A stretch of DNA of 64,000 bases from Girardinichthys multiradiatus (taxonomy: Eukaryota > Chordata > Actinopteri > Cyprinodontiformes > Goodeidae). Both the position numbers and the translations under genes were made by a program. Within the stretch, counting starts at the first letter, position 1. The number at the start of each line of letters is the position of its first letter. Where the stretch lies: positions 14,295,276 to 14,359,275 of the forward strand of contig NC_061818.1 in NCBI RefSeq assembly GCF_021462225.1. Direction: 5' to 3'. Positions 23,600-36,840 of this stretch are shown piece by piece. The notes below the pieces were generated by a model. That model worked only from the letters and a program-made list of their open reading frames with translations, did not search any database and had not been told where the DNA came from.

Positions 23600-26490
23600 C
23601 CTAGACTCAGCCTGCCAGCAACTATCATAGTTAATCAACAAGCTTTGACTGTGTCACCTTTGGTAGATTCCAGAAGTGAACAGAATTTAATTGATTCTGA
23701 ATTAGTGAGCAAGGCCGGAATTGAAGTGGAACCACTTACTTCCCCACAATCTGTTTTAGCTGTTGATGGACAGGTTTTACAGCGAATTACTCATCAGACT
23801 AAGCCTCTTGACCTTTTGTTATCAGGAAACAATAGGCAGAAGATATCTTTTTTCGTATTTCCAGTATCACAGGGCTCCTTGGTTTTAGGTTACCCCTGGT
23901 TACGAAAACATAATCCTTATCTAGATTGGTCTGAGGGTCGCGTTGAATCCTGGTCTACTAGTTGCCACCATGTTGCCTCTAGTCAGCGTTCGCTCTTACC
24001 GTTCTTACCACCTCACAGGCCTTGTGACTGCGCTATCGACCTACTCCCCTACTCTAGCAGGCTATATAATATCTCTCGTCCCGAACAGATGTCCATGGAG
24101 AATTATATTAGTGAGTCTTTGTCTGCAGGAATAATTCGGCCATCTTTTTCACCTCTTGGTGAAATTTTTTTTTGTAGGGAAGAAGGATGGGTCGTTAAGA
24201 CCCTGCATTAACTATAGGGGCCTAAATCAGATCACTGTCAAGAACAAATACCCTCTTCCACTACTTTCCTCAGCTTTTGAGCCGGTTCATGGTGCTACAG
24301 TATTTTCCAAATTAGATCTGAGAAATGCTTACCATCTTGTTAGGCTCTGCCAGGGGGATGAGTGGAAGACGGCCTTCAGGACTCCACTCGGTCACTTTGA
24401 ATACCTGGTCATGCCCTTTGGTCTCTGCAATGCTCCTGCTGTTTTCCAGGCCCTTGTTAATGACGTGCTTAGAGATTTTCTGAACATTTTTGTTTTTGTG
24501 TATCTGGACGACATTTTGATTTATTCAAAGGACATTGAGGAGCATCGTCGCCATGATAGTCAGGTACATCAGCCTCTTCTGGAAAATAGTCTTTTTGTGA
24601 AAAGTGAAAAGTGTGAGTTCCACCAAAACGTTTGTCACCTTTTCGGGCTACATTCTCGAGGGTGGACTGGTACGATCTGACACCGAGAAGATTAAGGCAG
24701 TCCTGGAGTGGCCTGTACCAGATAACCGTAAAGCATTACAGAGGTTCCTTGGATTTGCAAACATTTACAGACGTTTCATAAAAGATTACAGTCAGACAGC
24801 TGCACCCCTTACTGCCTTAACCTCTTCTAAGGTTCCATTTTCCTGGCCACCTGAGGCCGAAGACGCGTTTCAGGCACTAAAAAGGAAGTTTTCTCAGGCT
24901 CCCATCTTAATTCACCCTGACTCTTCGAAACTGTTTATTTTAGAGGTCGATGCCTTTGATATTGGGGTTGGAGCAGTGTTGTCGCAGAATTCTTAGGATG
25001 GGAGACTACATCCTTCTGCTTTCTTTTCACGTAGACTGAACAACGCAGAAAGAAATTATGATATCGGAGATAGAGTTATTAGCCATTAAATTAGCTCTCG
25101 AAGAATGGTGCCACTGGCTTGAAGGAGCTGAACAAGCTGTTCAAGTCTGGACGGACCATAAAAACTTGGCTGACATACAGTCAGCTAAGAGATGGAACCC
25201 ACGTCAGTCCTGGTGGTCTTTGTTCTTTTCACGTTTTGATCTATGCATTTCTTTCAGATCTGGACCTAAGAACAATAAACCTGATGCCCTTTCTAGACAG
25301 TTTGCTGTTGATGACTCAGTAAAGGAGCCAGCTTCCATTCTACCGCCCAGTTGGACAGCTGGGGCACTCAGGTGGGAAATGGAAGACATTATCCTCAGAG
25401 CTCAACAACAGGAACCCGACCCTGGCACAGGACCACCCAATCGCACCTATGTCCCGCTTAAGGTTCGTTCCAGACTCATTGATTAGTTGCACATGGCTAA
25501 GTTCTCTGCTCATCCCGGAGTCAGTAGAACCATAGCTCTCATACAGAGAAGGTTTTGGTGGCCTTCAGTTCATAAGGACGTTAAGGACTTTGTTCAGGCC
25601 TGTGCCACATGTGCCAGAAACAAAACCAGTAATCAACCACCCGCAGGTCTCCTCCAATCTCTTAGCATTCCTAGCCATCCCTGGTTGCATATTGCTTTGG
25701 ACTTTGTTAACGGTCCACCCCTATCCTCAGGTATGACTACCATTCTCACAATTGTTGACAGTTTCTCTAAAACGTGCTATCTCATCCCTCTCAGGAGACT
25801 TCCGTCAACTCTGCAGACAGCTAAGTTTCTCATCAAACATGTTTTTCGTTTGCATGGAATCCCACATGACATTCTGTCCAACCGAGGCCCGCAATTCATC
25901 TCTCAGGTCTGGAAGCAGTTCTGCTTAACTTTGGGAACTAAGGTTTCATTAACCTCTGGCTAACACCCTCAATCTAATGGACAGAGAGACTCAACCAACA
26001 ACTTGAATCCACTCTACGCTGTCTCACTTCTACTAACCCAACAGACTGGTGCTCATACCTACCATGGGTTGAATATGCATTAAATTCTCACGTTTCCTCT
26101 GATACAAGACGTTCTCCCTTCGAAGCATCCCTTGGTTGCCAGCCGCCATTGTTTTCTGCTGATGAGACAGGCATCACGGTTTCCTCGGTCCATCAACAAA
26201 TACGGCCCTGCAAATCCGTCTGGAACTCCACCATCCAAATCCTCCAACGAACCACAGAACAGAACAGCGCTTCGTTGATCAAAGACACCGAGCTGCCCCG
26301 GAATATCAGCCTGGCTGTCAGCACGTGATGTACCACTTAAGTCTATGTCCTGAAAACTTTTGCCTCGTTTCATCGAACCTTACGAGATTGAGGCCGTGAT
26401 CAGTCCCTCTTGCTTTTCACCTTCGTCTACCTGCAAGCCTTCTCATACACGCTACGTTCCATGTGTCCCAGATAAAACCGTGGATCTCTA
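23600..26490 (+). pseudogene. pol: Gypsy pol remnant: protease, RT, RNase H, integrase
   Basis: Aspartic protease at about 23645-23930: the active-site triad region reads VDSRSEQ, with Arg where the family has Gly. RT at 24156-24640 has [28 protein letters not shown] and an intact YLDD. The RT-to-RNase H connection and RNase H follow at about 24640-25320 (LEVDAFD, WTDHKNL, PDALSRQ). Integrase at 25490-26300 has an HHCC finger (HPGVSRT...CATCARN). The second catalytic Asp is replaced by Asn (ILSNRGPQF, near 25880), and a small deletion shifts the frame just after QSNGQ, where the catalytic Glu is expected. Breaks: frameshifts near 24170 (T-run), 24625, 25060 and 25985; stops at 24994-24996, 25484-25486 and 25961-25963. 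The coding end is PDKTVDL then stop near 26490, before any chromodomain. Confidence 0.9.
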
Positions 26491-26496
26491 GTGCTG

Positions 26497-26878
26497 CTGA
26501 GGCTTTGTTTACCTTGCTGAGACCTGACTCTGTTCCAGAGGTTCTCTGAGCAATCTGGATAATCATCTTCTCAGTATTGGATCTACTTTCTTGTGGATTT
26601 CTCTCCCAACCATTTGTACTTTTCGGACATGGACAATGTGAGACTGAATCTCTCTACTCCTGGTGATTCAAGCAATAGCAATTTAGTATCCATTTCTCAG
26701 ATCTCTTTTATCAGTTGCTATATATTGTCCGTTTATTCACCAGTCCCTTCTCCTTTCTTTCCGTACAGTTGGTGTTTCCAGTTCGTGTCCCTGATTACTT
26801 TGCTGACAATAAAAACACGTTAAAACTTTACTTCTGAGTGTTTTCTGTATGTGAGTCAAAACTGTGCTGAAAATGACA
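26497..26878 (+). repeat. Truncated 3' LTR of the Gypsy element
   Basis: 382 bp matching the 5' LTR from CTGAGGCTTTG onward and ending TGACA next to the GTACC duplication. The first ~337 bp of the LTR, the polypurine tract and the end of pol are deleted at a junction near 26490-26497. AATAAA near 26808. Confidence 0.88.
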
Positions 26879-26883
26879 GTACC

Positions 26884-28517
26884 AAGAAACATTAATTTTG
26901 TCATTATTTTCCACTGTCACTACATGTATGCTTAGGAAGAGGGATTGTTGCTCTTTTTTTTAGAAGTTTTAACCTACCTGTGTTTCAGTCCTTACTCCCT
27001 GGTGACACTCCCTGGTGTCCCAATAAAAGAAGGACGATGCGATCTCCACATATGTGTAAGGTTTCACACAAATAAATTTCCAGGCCACTTCTACTGCAAC
27101 TCAAAACATCCATGCACACAAACGATAAAAGAGATGTACCTATGAAGAGATGCAGGTAGAGTGCCTTATTGAGCACAGAAATCAATTATTGAAGTGAACA
27201 ATTAAAAAGGAATCTAAGGAGACTGGAACAAATAGAATCAGTACAATAAAAATGGCATACTAAGAGGCACAAGGCAAAGGAACACTCACTTTAAATTCTC
27301 TTATTGTTTACAAATGCTACTAATTGCGACTGTTTTAGCAAGGACATGGCACTGCCAAGCTGAACAGCATATTACATTAATAGAGTACAGGACCTCAATG
27401 ATTACTACAACAATGGGCTCAATTGTACCACAGTAATTGCTGATATAAATGCAAGGAGATTTTGTTGAACCTCAGAAGGACTTAGAGGGAACAGTGCTGA
27501 CAGGAGTTGATTTGCTAAGGTGAACGAAATCAAAGGATGGCTTTCGCCAACTATAAAGTAAATACTGAGAACAGGGGGAACAAAAACACTATGGACATTA
27601 ACTGCTCCCCTGAATTCACCCATAAGCTGTGATTAAACGCTTCGACTGCCTTACATACATGGACACAACAATTACCCCTGGACACAATTCATCACCAGTT
27701 CTTCACTATGATCGAACACGTTTCTTCTAAGGAACAAGCACATGTGTGCATGCACAAAAACAGATGCACAGACACAGCTCTGCTCACAAACAAAATGCTC
27801 CTTTTCTTCTCCGAAAAAGGCTAGGACACGCACAGGCAAATGACCACACTGGAAAAGATGAAAAGCCCGACTCAATTGGATAAAAGTTAATAGATCCCAC
27901 CCTGCTGCCGTTTTTTTCACGAGAAGGCTGCCCAGTGACACAAAAGACATCCGATATTTGCATGTGTGTGTTGGAGAAAAAAAATTGTTTCTGTTTCTGC
28001 TATGTGATATGGTTAATACATTGTTTTAAACCTCATAAACTAACTGTACATTTGTGAAAAAAATGCGTAGGAGTTTTCCTGTTTGCCATGTTTTCTGTGT
28101 GTCACACTGTAAATAATGCTAATGTGGAAATGTTATTCATATATTATTCCAGTTTCTCTCAGGTCATCTAAATTGTCCACCTTCCTCATTTCCATTAGTT
28201 GCTAACCATCTTGCATTTAAATTCTATGTACAAGTGGAAGTTATCTCTCCAAATCTACAGCAACAGCCTTCTCTCATAGATTAGCTGTGCACTTATTGTG
28301 CTGTGGCCCAGGGGTGATCAATGACAACTACAGCTATTTGTACGCTACAAAGCCAAACCTTCTAAACAAGCTGGGAAAAATAGCTCAACATGTCTTGATA
28401 ATATGACCATTAGCCTGAGCTTTAGATGGCACTGATTGCTGCAGTCCAACAGACTGGCAAAACCAGAATGGCTACAAAATACACATGCAAAAGCATTTAT
28501 ACTTCTTAAACGAGAAG
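26884..28517. other. No gene recognised
   Basis: Intron-like sequence without conserved motifs on either strand. Confidence 0.5.
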
Positions 28518-28780
28518 CACACCCTGGAACAGTTGGCAGTCCATCACAGGGCAACACAGAGACACAGAGGACATACAACCATAAACGCATTCATACATAA
28601 GGGCAATTTAAAGAGACTAATGAACCTAACAGTGACTGTGACCTAGACTGTGTGACTAAGCTGGAGTGCCCTACAGAGAACCCACACATGCAAACTCCAT
28701 GCAGAAAGACACCAGGCCAGGAACTGAACCCAGGATCCTCTTGCTGCAAGGCAACAGTGGTACCGACTGCAGCACAACGC
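28518..28780 (-). repeat. tRNA-derived SINE, minus strand
   Basis: Minus-strand reading gives a tRNA-like head with an A-box-like region (28759-28776), TTGCCTTGCAGCAAGAGGAT and B box GGGTTCAGTTCC (28720-28732). A body follows with CTTTCTGCATGGAGTTTGCA and TTAGGTTCATTAGTCTC, ending CCCTGTGATGGACTGCC. It is a full-length but mutated copy of a widespread fish repeat. Confidence 0.7.
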
Positions 28781-28839
28781 AGTGTTTAATATTTAATATT
28801 TTCTGTCTTGCATATTAAGAACATTAAACTGTATACAGA

Positions 28840-29400
28840 AGTCAATGCTTCATAGAACCACTCTTCGCTGTAATTACAGTTGCAAGTCTTTTGGGGTATG
28901 TGTTTTTCCGCTCTGCAATAAAAAATTTCTACACATTCTTTGTTGCAAAATAGTTAAAGCACAGGAACTCCGGTTGGATGAAAAGCATTTATGAACATCA
29001 ATTCTCACCTCTTTTTTTGGATTCTTAATTGAATTTAGATCAGGACTTTGACTAGACCGGTCTAACACATAATAATTATTTGATCTAAACCATACATTGT
29101 AGTATTTATACTGAGATTAAATTACACAGTGGTGTTCACTATTTACTGTTTAGGTGACTTCTGAAAGCAGTTGATAGAACTGGGTTTTATATAGGATAAT
29201 TAAAGTGAGCTAAATACAAATGCATGCCAATCCTTTTTAGACATTCATGTCTAATAAAGATTCAAATCATTTAGAAATTTCCCTACATTTCATAATCATG
29301 TCCTATTGTGTGTATCCCACTAAAAGAGTTTGGGATTTGTGGTTGTAATGTGACAAATGTACAATCAATCAATACAATCAATACTTTCGCACATCCCTGG
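28840..29400 (-). mobile_element. Decayed Tc1-like element
   Basis: The left part is the minus-strand transposase end (CAAAAGACTTGCAACTGTAA). A short in-frame piece at 29060-29025 reads QSPDLNSIKN, the third catalytic block, with its Glu changed to Lys. The right part (about 29260-29400) resembles the opposite inverted repeat (TTGTGGTTGTAATGTGACAA, then ATACTTTCGCAC). Heavily mutated and without a usable frame. Confidence 0.6.
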
Positions 29401-31089
29401 TTAATCATTGGATGAGTCCCTTTGCCTTCTTCATCTCTTTCTCCTCCTTTATCACATCTTACACAGATGCAGGCACAGCTGTGCTCTATCTATCCCTCTT
29501 CTTCTTCAGCCCTCCTCCATTCAGGCTGTGATTTCCAGAGCAAAGAGGCAGCTTCTGTTTTTCTTCCATGGATAGATGGCAACACACCTGCTACAAACAT
29601 CCTCTCTGTATCACTTCGTCTTCCCCGCTCTCCTTCAGCCCTCTCTTAGTTATGCAACTCTGCACTCAGGGCACTCATCCTTTTCTTACCGCCCAGCACC
29701 TCCCTCACCGGTTTCTTTCATTGATATAGATGCAAGTGCCCTTTGCCTTGATCAATTTTCCTCCCTCCACCTCCTTCCTCTTTCCATTCCTCCTATCTTT
29801 TCAGCTTTCCTTCTTTACAAGCTTTTATTTCTTTCACACCAGTTATAGAAGAACTTCCCGTTGGCATACTGTGTGCAGACACGCAAAAGGCGTGGCAGCT
29901 GGAGTCCCACTTTTTATTGCTGAGCTGCTGTTGAACTTCCATCCCACCTTCCAGAGGAAATTGTCTAAAATATCCAGTTTTGTACTCGTTACAGATGTCG
30001 GAGGGCTCAGAGGGGAATAGGGCTTATTAAACGAAGGATGTGTTGCATGCCTCAACTTTGCGAGCAATGTTTAATCTTACCGGACTTAAACGAGTGTCTG
30101 TGTCTCCCAGTGGCACATAACAGTGGGCTTAGTTTTGTGTTTCATCCCTAAACACATAGAGCCTCTGTTTGCATGTGAGAGCAAGAAAGGAACATAATTC
30201 CAGAACCATAATTCAAACCGACTTGTCATGCAGCACGACAGTAGGCCACTCCAGAGAGTAGATTTTATGGAAATATCTTGTATTAGTCCTCCAGATTCTC
30301 CTACTCTTCAGCCTTTGCTAAAAACCTAAATGTGTATTCTGCCTGCCGTGTTGCTCCCTGTTACTCTCTTTTCCACAGATGTGTAATGAAAATGGGGGTT
30401 GTCTTTTCAACTGTAATAGCAGCATTTGGCCTTCTCCCGTGATGGGTGCATCCACTTGTGTGTTTGCATGGATGCGTGCGTGCATGCGTGTGTGTGTGTG
30501 TGAGAGGCACAAGAGATAAACAGCTCCTACAACATCATTTGTCAATCCATTTCCATGTCAGAAAAGGAAAACACAATTGGCCAAATCTCTATTTTTCTCA
30601 AGCTCTGCAACTGTCTCGCATGTTGTCTTCCAGATTTTCTTTCTGCTTATTTACTCAATCTTTGTTGTCCAAAAGATAGCAGGAAGGACAACATTTCTCC
30701 ATCTTCTCCTGTCTCTACTTCATCTGTCTCTAGACTCTGTAGAGAACAGTCTGCCTCATGACTCAAGACTCCTGGCTTATCAGTGAAACTGCCTTTATCT
30801 TAAGAGTGAATCCCACATTTCCACTGCGGTTTCAGCAATTGCACTTTTTAAAGATAAGAAGAAAAGATGGCATTTTAAAAATGTGAATGGTTTAATAAAC
30901 CATTGTCATGTTTATTAAAAGAATAAACATGACAACGGTTTAATACAGATCATACAGAAAAATATAATGTGTCATACTAATTAATGTTTAGACATTATGA
31001 GTGTACCAAAGAAAAGAAAAGAAACCAAGGTAAAATAACAAATAAAAAAGACTATAAACAAGATGAAAAAGTTATTGTAAACTACAGTT
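29401..31089. other. No gene recognised; pyrimidine-rich start
   Basis: 29420-29830 is C/T-rich on the plus strand. A short GT/GC-alternating run lies near 30470-30502. Otherwise only the hairpin at 30897. Confidence 0.5.
30897..30941. repeat. Long hairpin, 20-bp stem with one mismatch, 5-nt loop
   Basis: AAACCATTGTCATGTTTATT, a 5-nt AAAAG loop, then the complement of the arm with one mismatch (30922-30941). It sits in AT-rich sequence with no gene. Confidence 0.8.
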
Positions 31090-31870
31090 TTGTGTAAAGG
31101 TATTTGCTCCCTAACATTTTTTTGTGGTTTGGCTTTTGGCCTGTTAAATCATGAAGTGACTGTGATTAACCACAGTTTTCAGAGGGCTGAGTTCAATTTC
31201 ATTACCCACACCCATGCCAAATTATTTTCAGATATAAAAAATAATATAAAGAAAATGAACAACAGATGAAAAACAATCTTATCAGTCTTGAACGGTTTAC
31301 AGATGAATTGCTGAGGCACTGGGACTCCAGTGAACCACAGTGGGAGCCATAATCTGCAGATGGAGAAACATTGGTCAATAGTGAACCTTCCCAAGGGTGG
31401 CCTGGCCTATGATAATTACTCCAGGACCTCATCAACAACTCATCCAGGAGGTCACAAAGAAACCCAGAACATCTAAAGAACTGCAAACCTTATTGCCTGC
31501 ATAAAGGTCAGTGTTCATGATTCAACAATAAGAAAGTGGCTGGGAATAAATGGGATCAGTGGAAGAGTTTCAAACAAAAATCACTGCTGACCAAAACAAA
31601 CACAAAGGCCCATTTCATATTTGACAAAATACATGTTGATCATCCCCATACAGTAGACTGACTAAACAAAGGTGGCACCTTTTGGAAGCTGCGACCCGTC
31701 GTGTCAGTTAAATCTAACATGGCATTTCAGAAAAAGAACATTAGGCTGACAGCCAAATCCTGACATTTCTGCCATCAGTCTGTGACTTCCGGAAATTCCT
31801 ATCCACTGAGCCCCAGAAAAAAAGCTAAATTAAAAGTGCTGTGTAAGGGGGGCAGTGTCATGATCTGCCA
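31090..31870 (+). repeat. Tc1-like element remnant, 5' two-thirds
   Basis: Plus-strand pieces occur in transposase order: ACCACAGTGGGAGCCATAAT, GTGAACCTTCCCAAGGGTGG, ACTCATCCAGGAGGTCAC, AGTGTTCATGATTCAACAAT, CACTGCTGACCAAAACAAAC, CATTTCAGAAAAAGAACATT, and finally GGGGGGCAGTGTCATGATCTG, the glycine-rich block. It stops abruptly at about 31870. The frame is full of stops. Confidence 0.75.
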
Positions 31871-32590
31871 GTGTTAGGGTTTTGAGTTTGTGTTTAATTT
31901 CCTTCCTTAGCCAGTGTCAGTGTTGTGTTTTTGTTAACTTGCCTCAGCCAGGTATTTTCTGTTCATCCAGGTCGTTAGATTACTTTTGTTCGTTGCTACT
32001 CCGTAGATTCTTGTGTTTCATGTGTTTGTTTATATTTTCCTATTGGTCTTTTTTTTCCCTTGGTTTTGTTATTTAGTCTAGTTTCCTTGTTTTCTGCTCA
32101 TTTTCTCATGTCCCTTCTTTCCCTCTGCTTGTTAGTTTAATTAGACACATTCTCCCTCAGTCTCCTTGCAGCCTGTTTCACACCTGTGTCATATTTCCCC
32201 TGATTTCCTGTCTCCCTGTTTCAGTGGTTCATGTTCCACTTCCCTCAGTATATTAGCTTCCTGGTTTTCATTGTTCCTCGCTGGTTCCTCCAGTTTACAT
32301 CCCTGAAAACTACACTGCTGACCTTCCCATACCATGTCTCTGTGATCGTGCCTCTATGCCTGCCTAAGTTCTGTCCTGTAAGTTACCTGTTGTTTATCAC
32401 TATTAAAAGACTTCTCAGGCCCCCTCGTGCTGCTCTGCACATTGGTCCAACGCAAAACCAGTGCATCTTGACCGGCAGATACCATTTTACATCACTTGTG
32501 AACTAAGAGAATGTAAGACCAAGTGTATTTTTTAAGAATTAAACTGATTTAAACTGCATTCACTTGAGACATTTGGGTCTGACCTGACTG
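31871..32590 (+). repeat. LTR-like pyrimidine-rich repeat (candidate)
   Basis: T/C-rich sequence abuts the Tc1 remnant at its abrupt end and closes near GCATTCACTTGAGACATTTGGGTCTG, a style seen at the 3' end of fish Gypsy LTRs. CACTATTAAAAG near 32400 could be a polyadenylation-type region. No second copy or target duplication seen, so the call is weak. Confidence 0.3.
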
Positions 32591-35500
32591 TAGTATTGGC
32601 TTCTCAGTGGGATCACCAGCATTATTTCCACTGAGACGTAGCTCCCTTTTGGACCATTACTTCAGCTTAGAGACACATGAGTGGGGAATGTTTGTAAAAA
32701 CAGTGAAATCAGACTGATTAAGCATCAGTTTTAAATTGTTAAATTACAGTCGCCCTTTAAAGGCTACAGATTGCCACTCCAAACTGTGTGAAAATAGGTT
32801 GAAAAAGATTTAGGTGAACTGTGCTGATATTGTAGGAAGAATAACCACATTTAGCAATCGATGCAGTACGTCTGCTCCATTCGAACTTAAATTTAACGAA
32901 TTATCAAAAATCCTGGCAGGTTGTGATAGCTCTAATCAGTAAATAATAAAAAATATTTAACTTTACCGACCTATGAAAAGAAGCTTTTATGAGAGCCTTT
33001 TTTTGTTTGAAAAAAGCAAAATTGCAATCTCAATGCATACTTTGTGAAACACTTTGATATTTAGTATGGGTGGCTGGGTCTAAATGGGTCCAAAAAAAGG
33101 TATTCCTGTCACGTAATTTAAAAATAACAAAAAATATGACCAGCAGAGGAGGAGATGACTAAAATTAAGTGCTGGGGATTTTCAGTTTGTAAGATTGTTT
33201 AGCCTCCTTCCACCATGGAGCTCCTTATTTGGTTCAGAATCCATCCAAAATCCTACATTCTCTACAGGGCTGTTTTCATGGTAGCGTTCTACCAACTTTT
33301 GTCTGATTTGCTCCTGGTTCCTGTAGTGGAAATGTGCCTAAACTCAGCATAGCGTATGATGATAAATAAACTCTCGCAACTGCAGTCCATGGGGTAATTG
33401 AACTTAGGTGACATGAATAATCCGGCTTTATGGTTCAATGAAAGCTTTCTTCCTTCTCTGTGTTTGGTTCCAAAGAACGTTTTAGCACACCTCCCTCCAA
33501 ACTAAATCCATCGGGGCTGATCAACCAATAAAACGCGAAAATTTAGCCAGTGTAGCAGTTATATCATATTACCATTAAGAATTGCTTCAACTTTAAAATA
33601 TTTTTTAACACATTTATCTGTTTCACAGGATAAAAGATTTTCCTGAATTTTAACATAAACATTCAGAATGTCAACTATTTTGTCTCTCATTATACGGTCC
33701 AAAGCAGTTGTAGGTGGCTTTAAGTGAACAAACACTACAACAAGCTTGGAGTGTCAGAAAAAGATCACTATTTTGAGAGACCAGGATAAATTGCAAGAAA
33801 GATTCTGTAGTAAGAGTTTAATGGGACTAAATAGAAGAATCCAATTTCTGGAAACGACAGGAAGGCAGAGTCCCTTGGGACACGCACATTTTTTCCTCCC
33901 AGTCTGAATTTGTCGATCACTCTCAAGAACCTTCACAAGCCCACTTTGATCAAGCCTAACCCTCTTCAACCAAGTCCCATCTCTCCTCTCCCAGCAGCAT
34001 TTCTTTAAAAGCACAATTTCTTCCATCCGATCTCATTCTCTCCTTACAATCTCAATTACTCTGCCTTCCCACGTGTCTCGCTTTTTTCCTCCCTCCTTCT
34101 CTCTGATTCTTCTCTATCGTATTTTTGCCACTCCATTGTCTCACTCCATTAGGCAGACACAAATCCGTTTGGAGACGGAGCCTGAGACTAACCCCGTCCT
34201 CACTCTCTAGGGCCCAAGCGCAGCCAAGAGAATGCTCTCAGGGGAGGCAAACTCTGTCTTGTTGCCGGGAAAATCCATTTAAACCTTTGCCACGGAATAC
34301 TGCTCTTTCCTGCTGTCTGGTGCAAGTACAGTATATGTGCTTAATAGGTAATATCGTTTCTGCACACACACACAAGCCCACTCAGAGGTCTATGAATTTC
34401 TTGACTTCCCAAGTGCTATTTTATTCTTTTACAAGCCTGGAACTTTCTATGTAACAATGTCCAAACATTCATTCAAAACAGCATGACAGAAGGCCATTGG
34501 GTAATAAGGCCAAGAATAAGACAGATAGAGGTACCCAGCAATTTACAAGTTAAATACCCTACAAATTTACAAAAAGAATTTCAACAACTCCCACTATTAA
34601 CCAAAACAAACAGCAACAACTGCTGGCTACTCTTAACACGTCTAAAGTCAAACTGTGGATCTGGAAATTATGTCAGAAAACCATTCGGATATGGTAATTG
34701 TTGTGATCAATGACAAACTAACTACTGTTAGCAATACAGGCTGATGACTATGTATTTCCTTGGATTTCGTATAATCAAACACTAAAAGAACATATTCACT
34801 ATCAGAGGTTTGACTGTACTATGTGCGAAACATTTAAAGAGATGCACATGATCAGACGCCTAATAACTTTACTGATCAAAGTAAAACAGTTTATCAACAC
34901 AGCCATTACTATGTTTTAATCACATGGCAGCCATATTGAATTTTGAGTTTGGGATTGGTGAACAACTGCCAACTCTTCCACTTACTGTAATTAAACATGA
35001 AACACACAAGTAAACCACATCCATTCAACCAACGGCATAGCGCCAATGGATATGATTTTTTTTTTGTATTCATGATAGAACAGAGAAGTAGTAAAGTCCA
35101 TGCAAAATTTAAAAAAACACTGCTTTAGGAGACATGTGTATATGAATTTAGGATGCATGGTTAGGATGGATATCCTTGAATATTTTTGGGCTGAACTGGT
35201 AGATTGTCTACCCGGACTTGTACTGCCAAATGTGTGTGCTGTAAAGCAGTCCTTGTGCATGTGAGTGTCTTTTTAAATGGGAGATGATGGTTCCCTGCGA
35301 CATCTTCTTTTTGAGCAGTAATGAGAAGCAACAGAAAATAGTGCTTCAGTGGTGGCCGCTGGTCTTGCAATGTCACTCCAGCTCATGTCTCTGATGTTAC
35401 AACAACCTGTTGACACCAGAGGGTCACCAGACAAATGCAGGGATGACAACATGGAGACACTGATAGGAATGAGAAGCCAGAGTCTCTGTGTGGCAGGACG

Positions 35501-36469
35501 CACATGAAACTGTTGTACACATCCTCAACTGTGGCCCACAGGATGCAACTGTTGTGATTTGACTGTCTGGTGCCTACACTGCCACTTAAAGGAGTGTCCC
35601 AATTTCCCAAAGCAAACAGCATAACCAAAGCAAATTCAGTTTGATTCAGTTCTGGAAACACATTATACTCCCTGTTTATAGTGAATGTGTAAGTGGTACG
35701 TTCATGAGAACATCCAACAAGTTGTCAGCAGCTGAGGAACTCTCATGAGACCATAAGATTTCACTTTCTCTGCATGGATGGATAGAGACATTTTTCTTAT
35801 CTGGCAATTTTTTAGTTCAGTGACAATTCAGCACAAACTGAATGAGCTGATTTTGCCCAAATCCACATCTCAATAGGTCACAGATAAAGCAGCAGCAGAT
35901 TGCTTTATCCCATTAGGCAAGGCCTAGTAAATAGGCAGAGATCTAGCGCTCTGTCCTGGTGCAATCTCCAGCTGATCCTGTCGCTGGCATCAGCTCTGTT
36001 GGCAGTTTGTCTTTCAAGTCAGGGCCCCCAGCTAAGCTTGCCTGTCTGTCTTTATGCGCATGGAGCTAATACAAACCAGTGTAGTAGTAAAGCAGGAGCA
36101 AAGAGACTTTGTAACTGCTGTGATTTCTCTGCTCATTGTTTTTATATGCATAGGGGATCCACTTTAACAACAAAGGAGAACATAAACTAAAGTGTTTTTC
36201 TGTATGCAGTGTGCAGTCATGAAGTCACAGTTGTACAAAAGAGGCATGCTGAACCTAGTATAGGTAAAGCCTAATAAAACAAGGATTCAGAAAAACTGCA
36301 GAGTGAAATTAAAACCATGAGTTCCACCACCAGGAAAACAGGAAAGCATTTTTTTCTACTGTTGCTTTTTTGTCACACTAAAATGTTTCAGATAATTATT
36401 CAAATTTTAATTTCAGACGCTTTCATTCATTGAGAAAAAAAAGCTTTTCAAAACCAACCTACCCCCATG
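32591..36469. other. No gene recognised
   Basis: No conserved coding motif, and no candidate second grin2b exon on the minus strand. A pyrimidine-rich stretch lies at about 33990-34140. Confidence 0.5.
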
Positions 36470-36840
36470 TGAAAAAGCAGTCCCCCCCAATCCTTTTATA
36501 AATAATTGTGACTGACCACATTTTTTGGAAAGCTGAGTGCAACTTCTCTCGCCACGCATGCCTAATTACTGCAAGACCTGTGGGACCAAGAAATCCCTTA
36601 AATCCAATCATAAAAAAGATGACAAGCACAATCATTGATATCTATAATTTTCTGAGGCTTTGAGATTCCTGCAAACCACAGTGAGAGTGATCATCGTCAT
36701 AGAGCAAGGGTGAACCTTCCCAGAGGTGAGCAGCCTACCAAAATTACTCCAGGACCGCTTTGATGACTCATCCATGAGTTCCACAAAAGAAAGTCTAAAA
36801 AACATCTAAGAAACTACATACCTTACTTACCTCAGTCAAG
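36470..36840 (+). repeat. Tc1-like element remnant, 5' region
   Basis: Same family as 31090: AACCACAGTGAGAGTGATCA, GGTGAACCTTCCCAGAGGTG, CCTACCAAAATTACTCCAGG, GACTCATCCATGAGTTCCAC. The similarity covers the upstream and N-terminal transposase region only, with indels. Confidence 0.65.

Larger units (their letters stand above)
21796..26878 (+). mobile_element. Gypsy (Metaviridae) LTR retrotransposon, inactivated
   Basis: Flanked by a 5-bp target duplication GTACC (21791-21795 and 26879-26883). The outer ends are TGTCA and TGACA, the inverted ends expected of an LTR element. Order of parts: 5' LTR, gag with a CCHC knuckle, protease, reverse transcriptase, RNase H, integrase, truncated 3' LTR. 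The gene order (RT before integrase) defines Gypsy. The integrase C-terminal style resembles fish chromovirus elements of the Sushi type, but no chromodomain is present. Many frameshifts and stops make it non-autonomous. Confidence 0.93.

Noticed and set aside
30897..30941. Pre-miRNA
   Set aside because: The loop is only 5 nt and the stem about 20 bp, too short and tight for a typical animal precursor.
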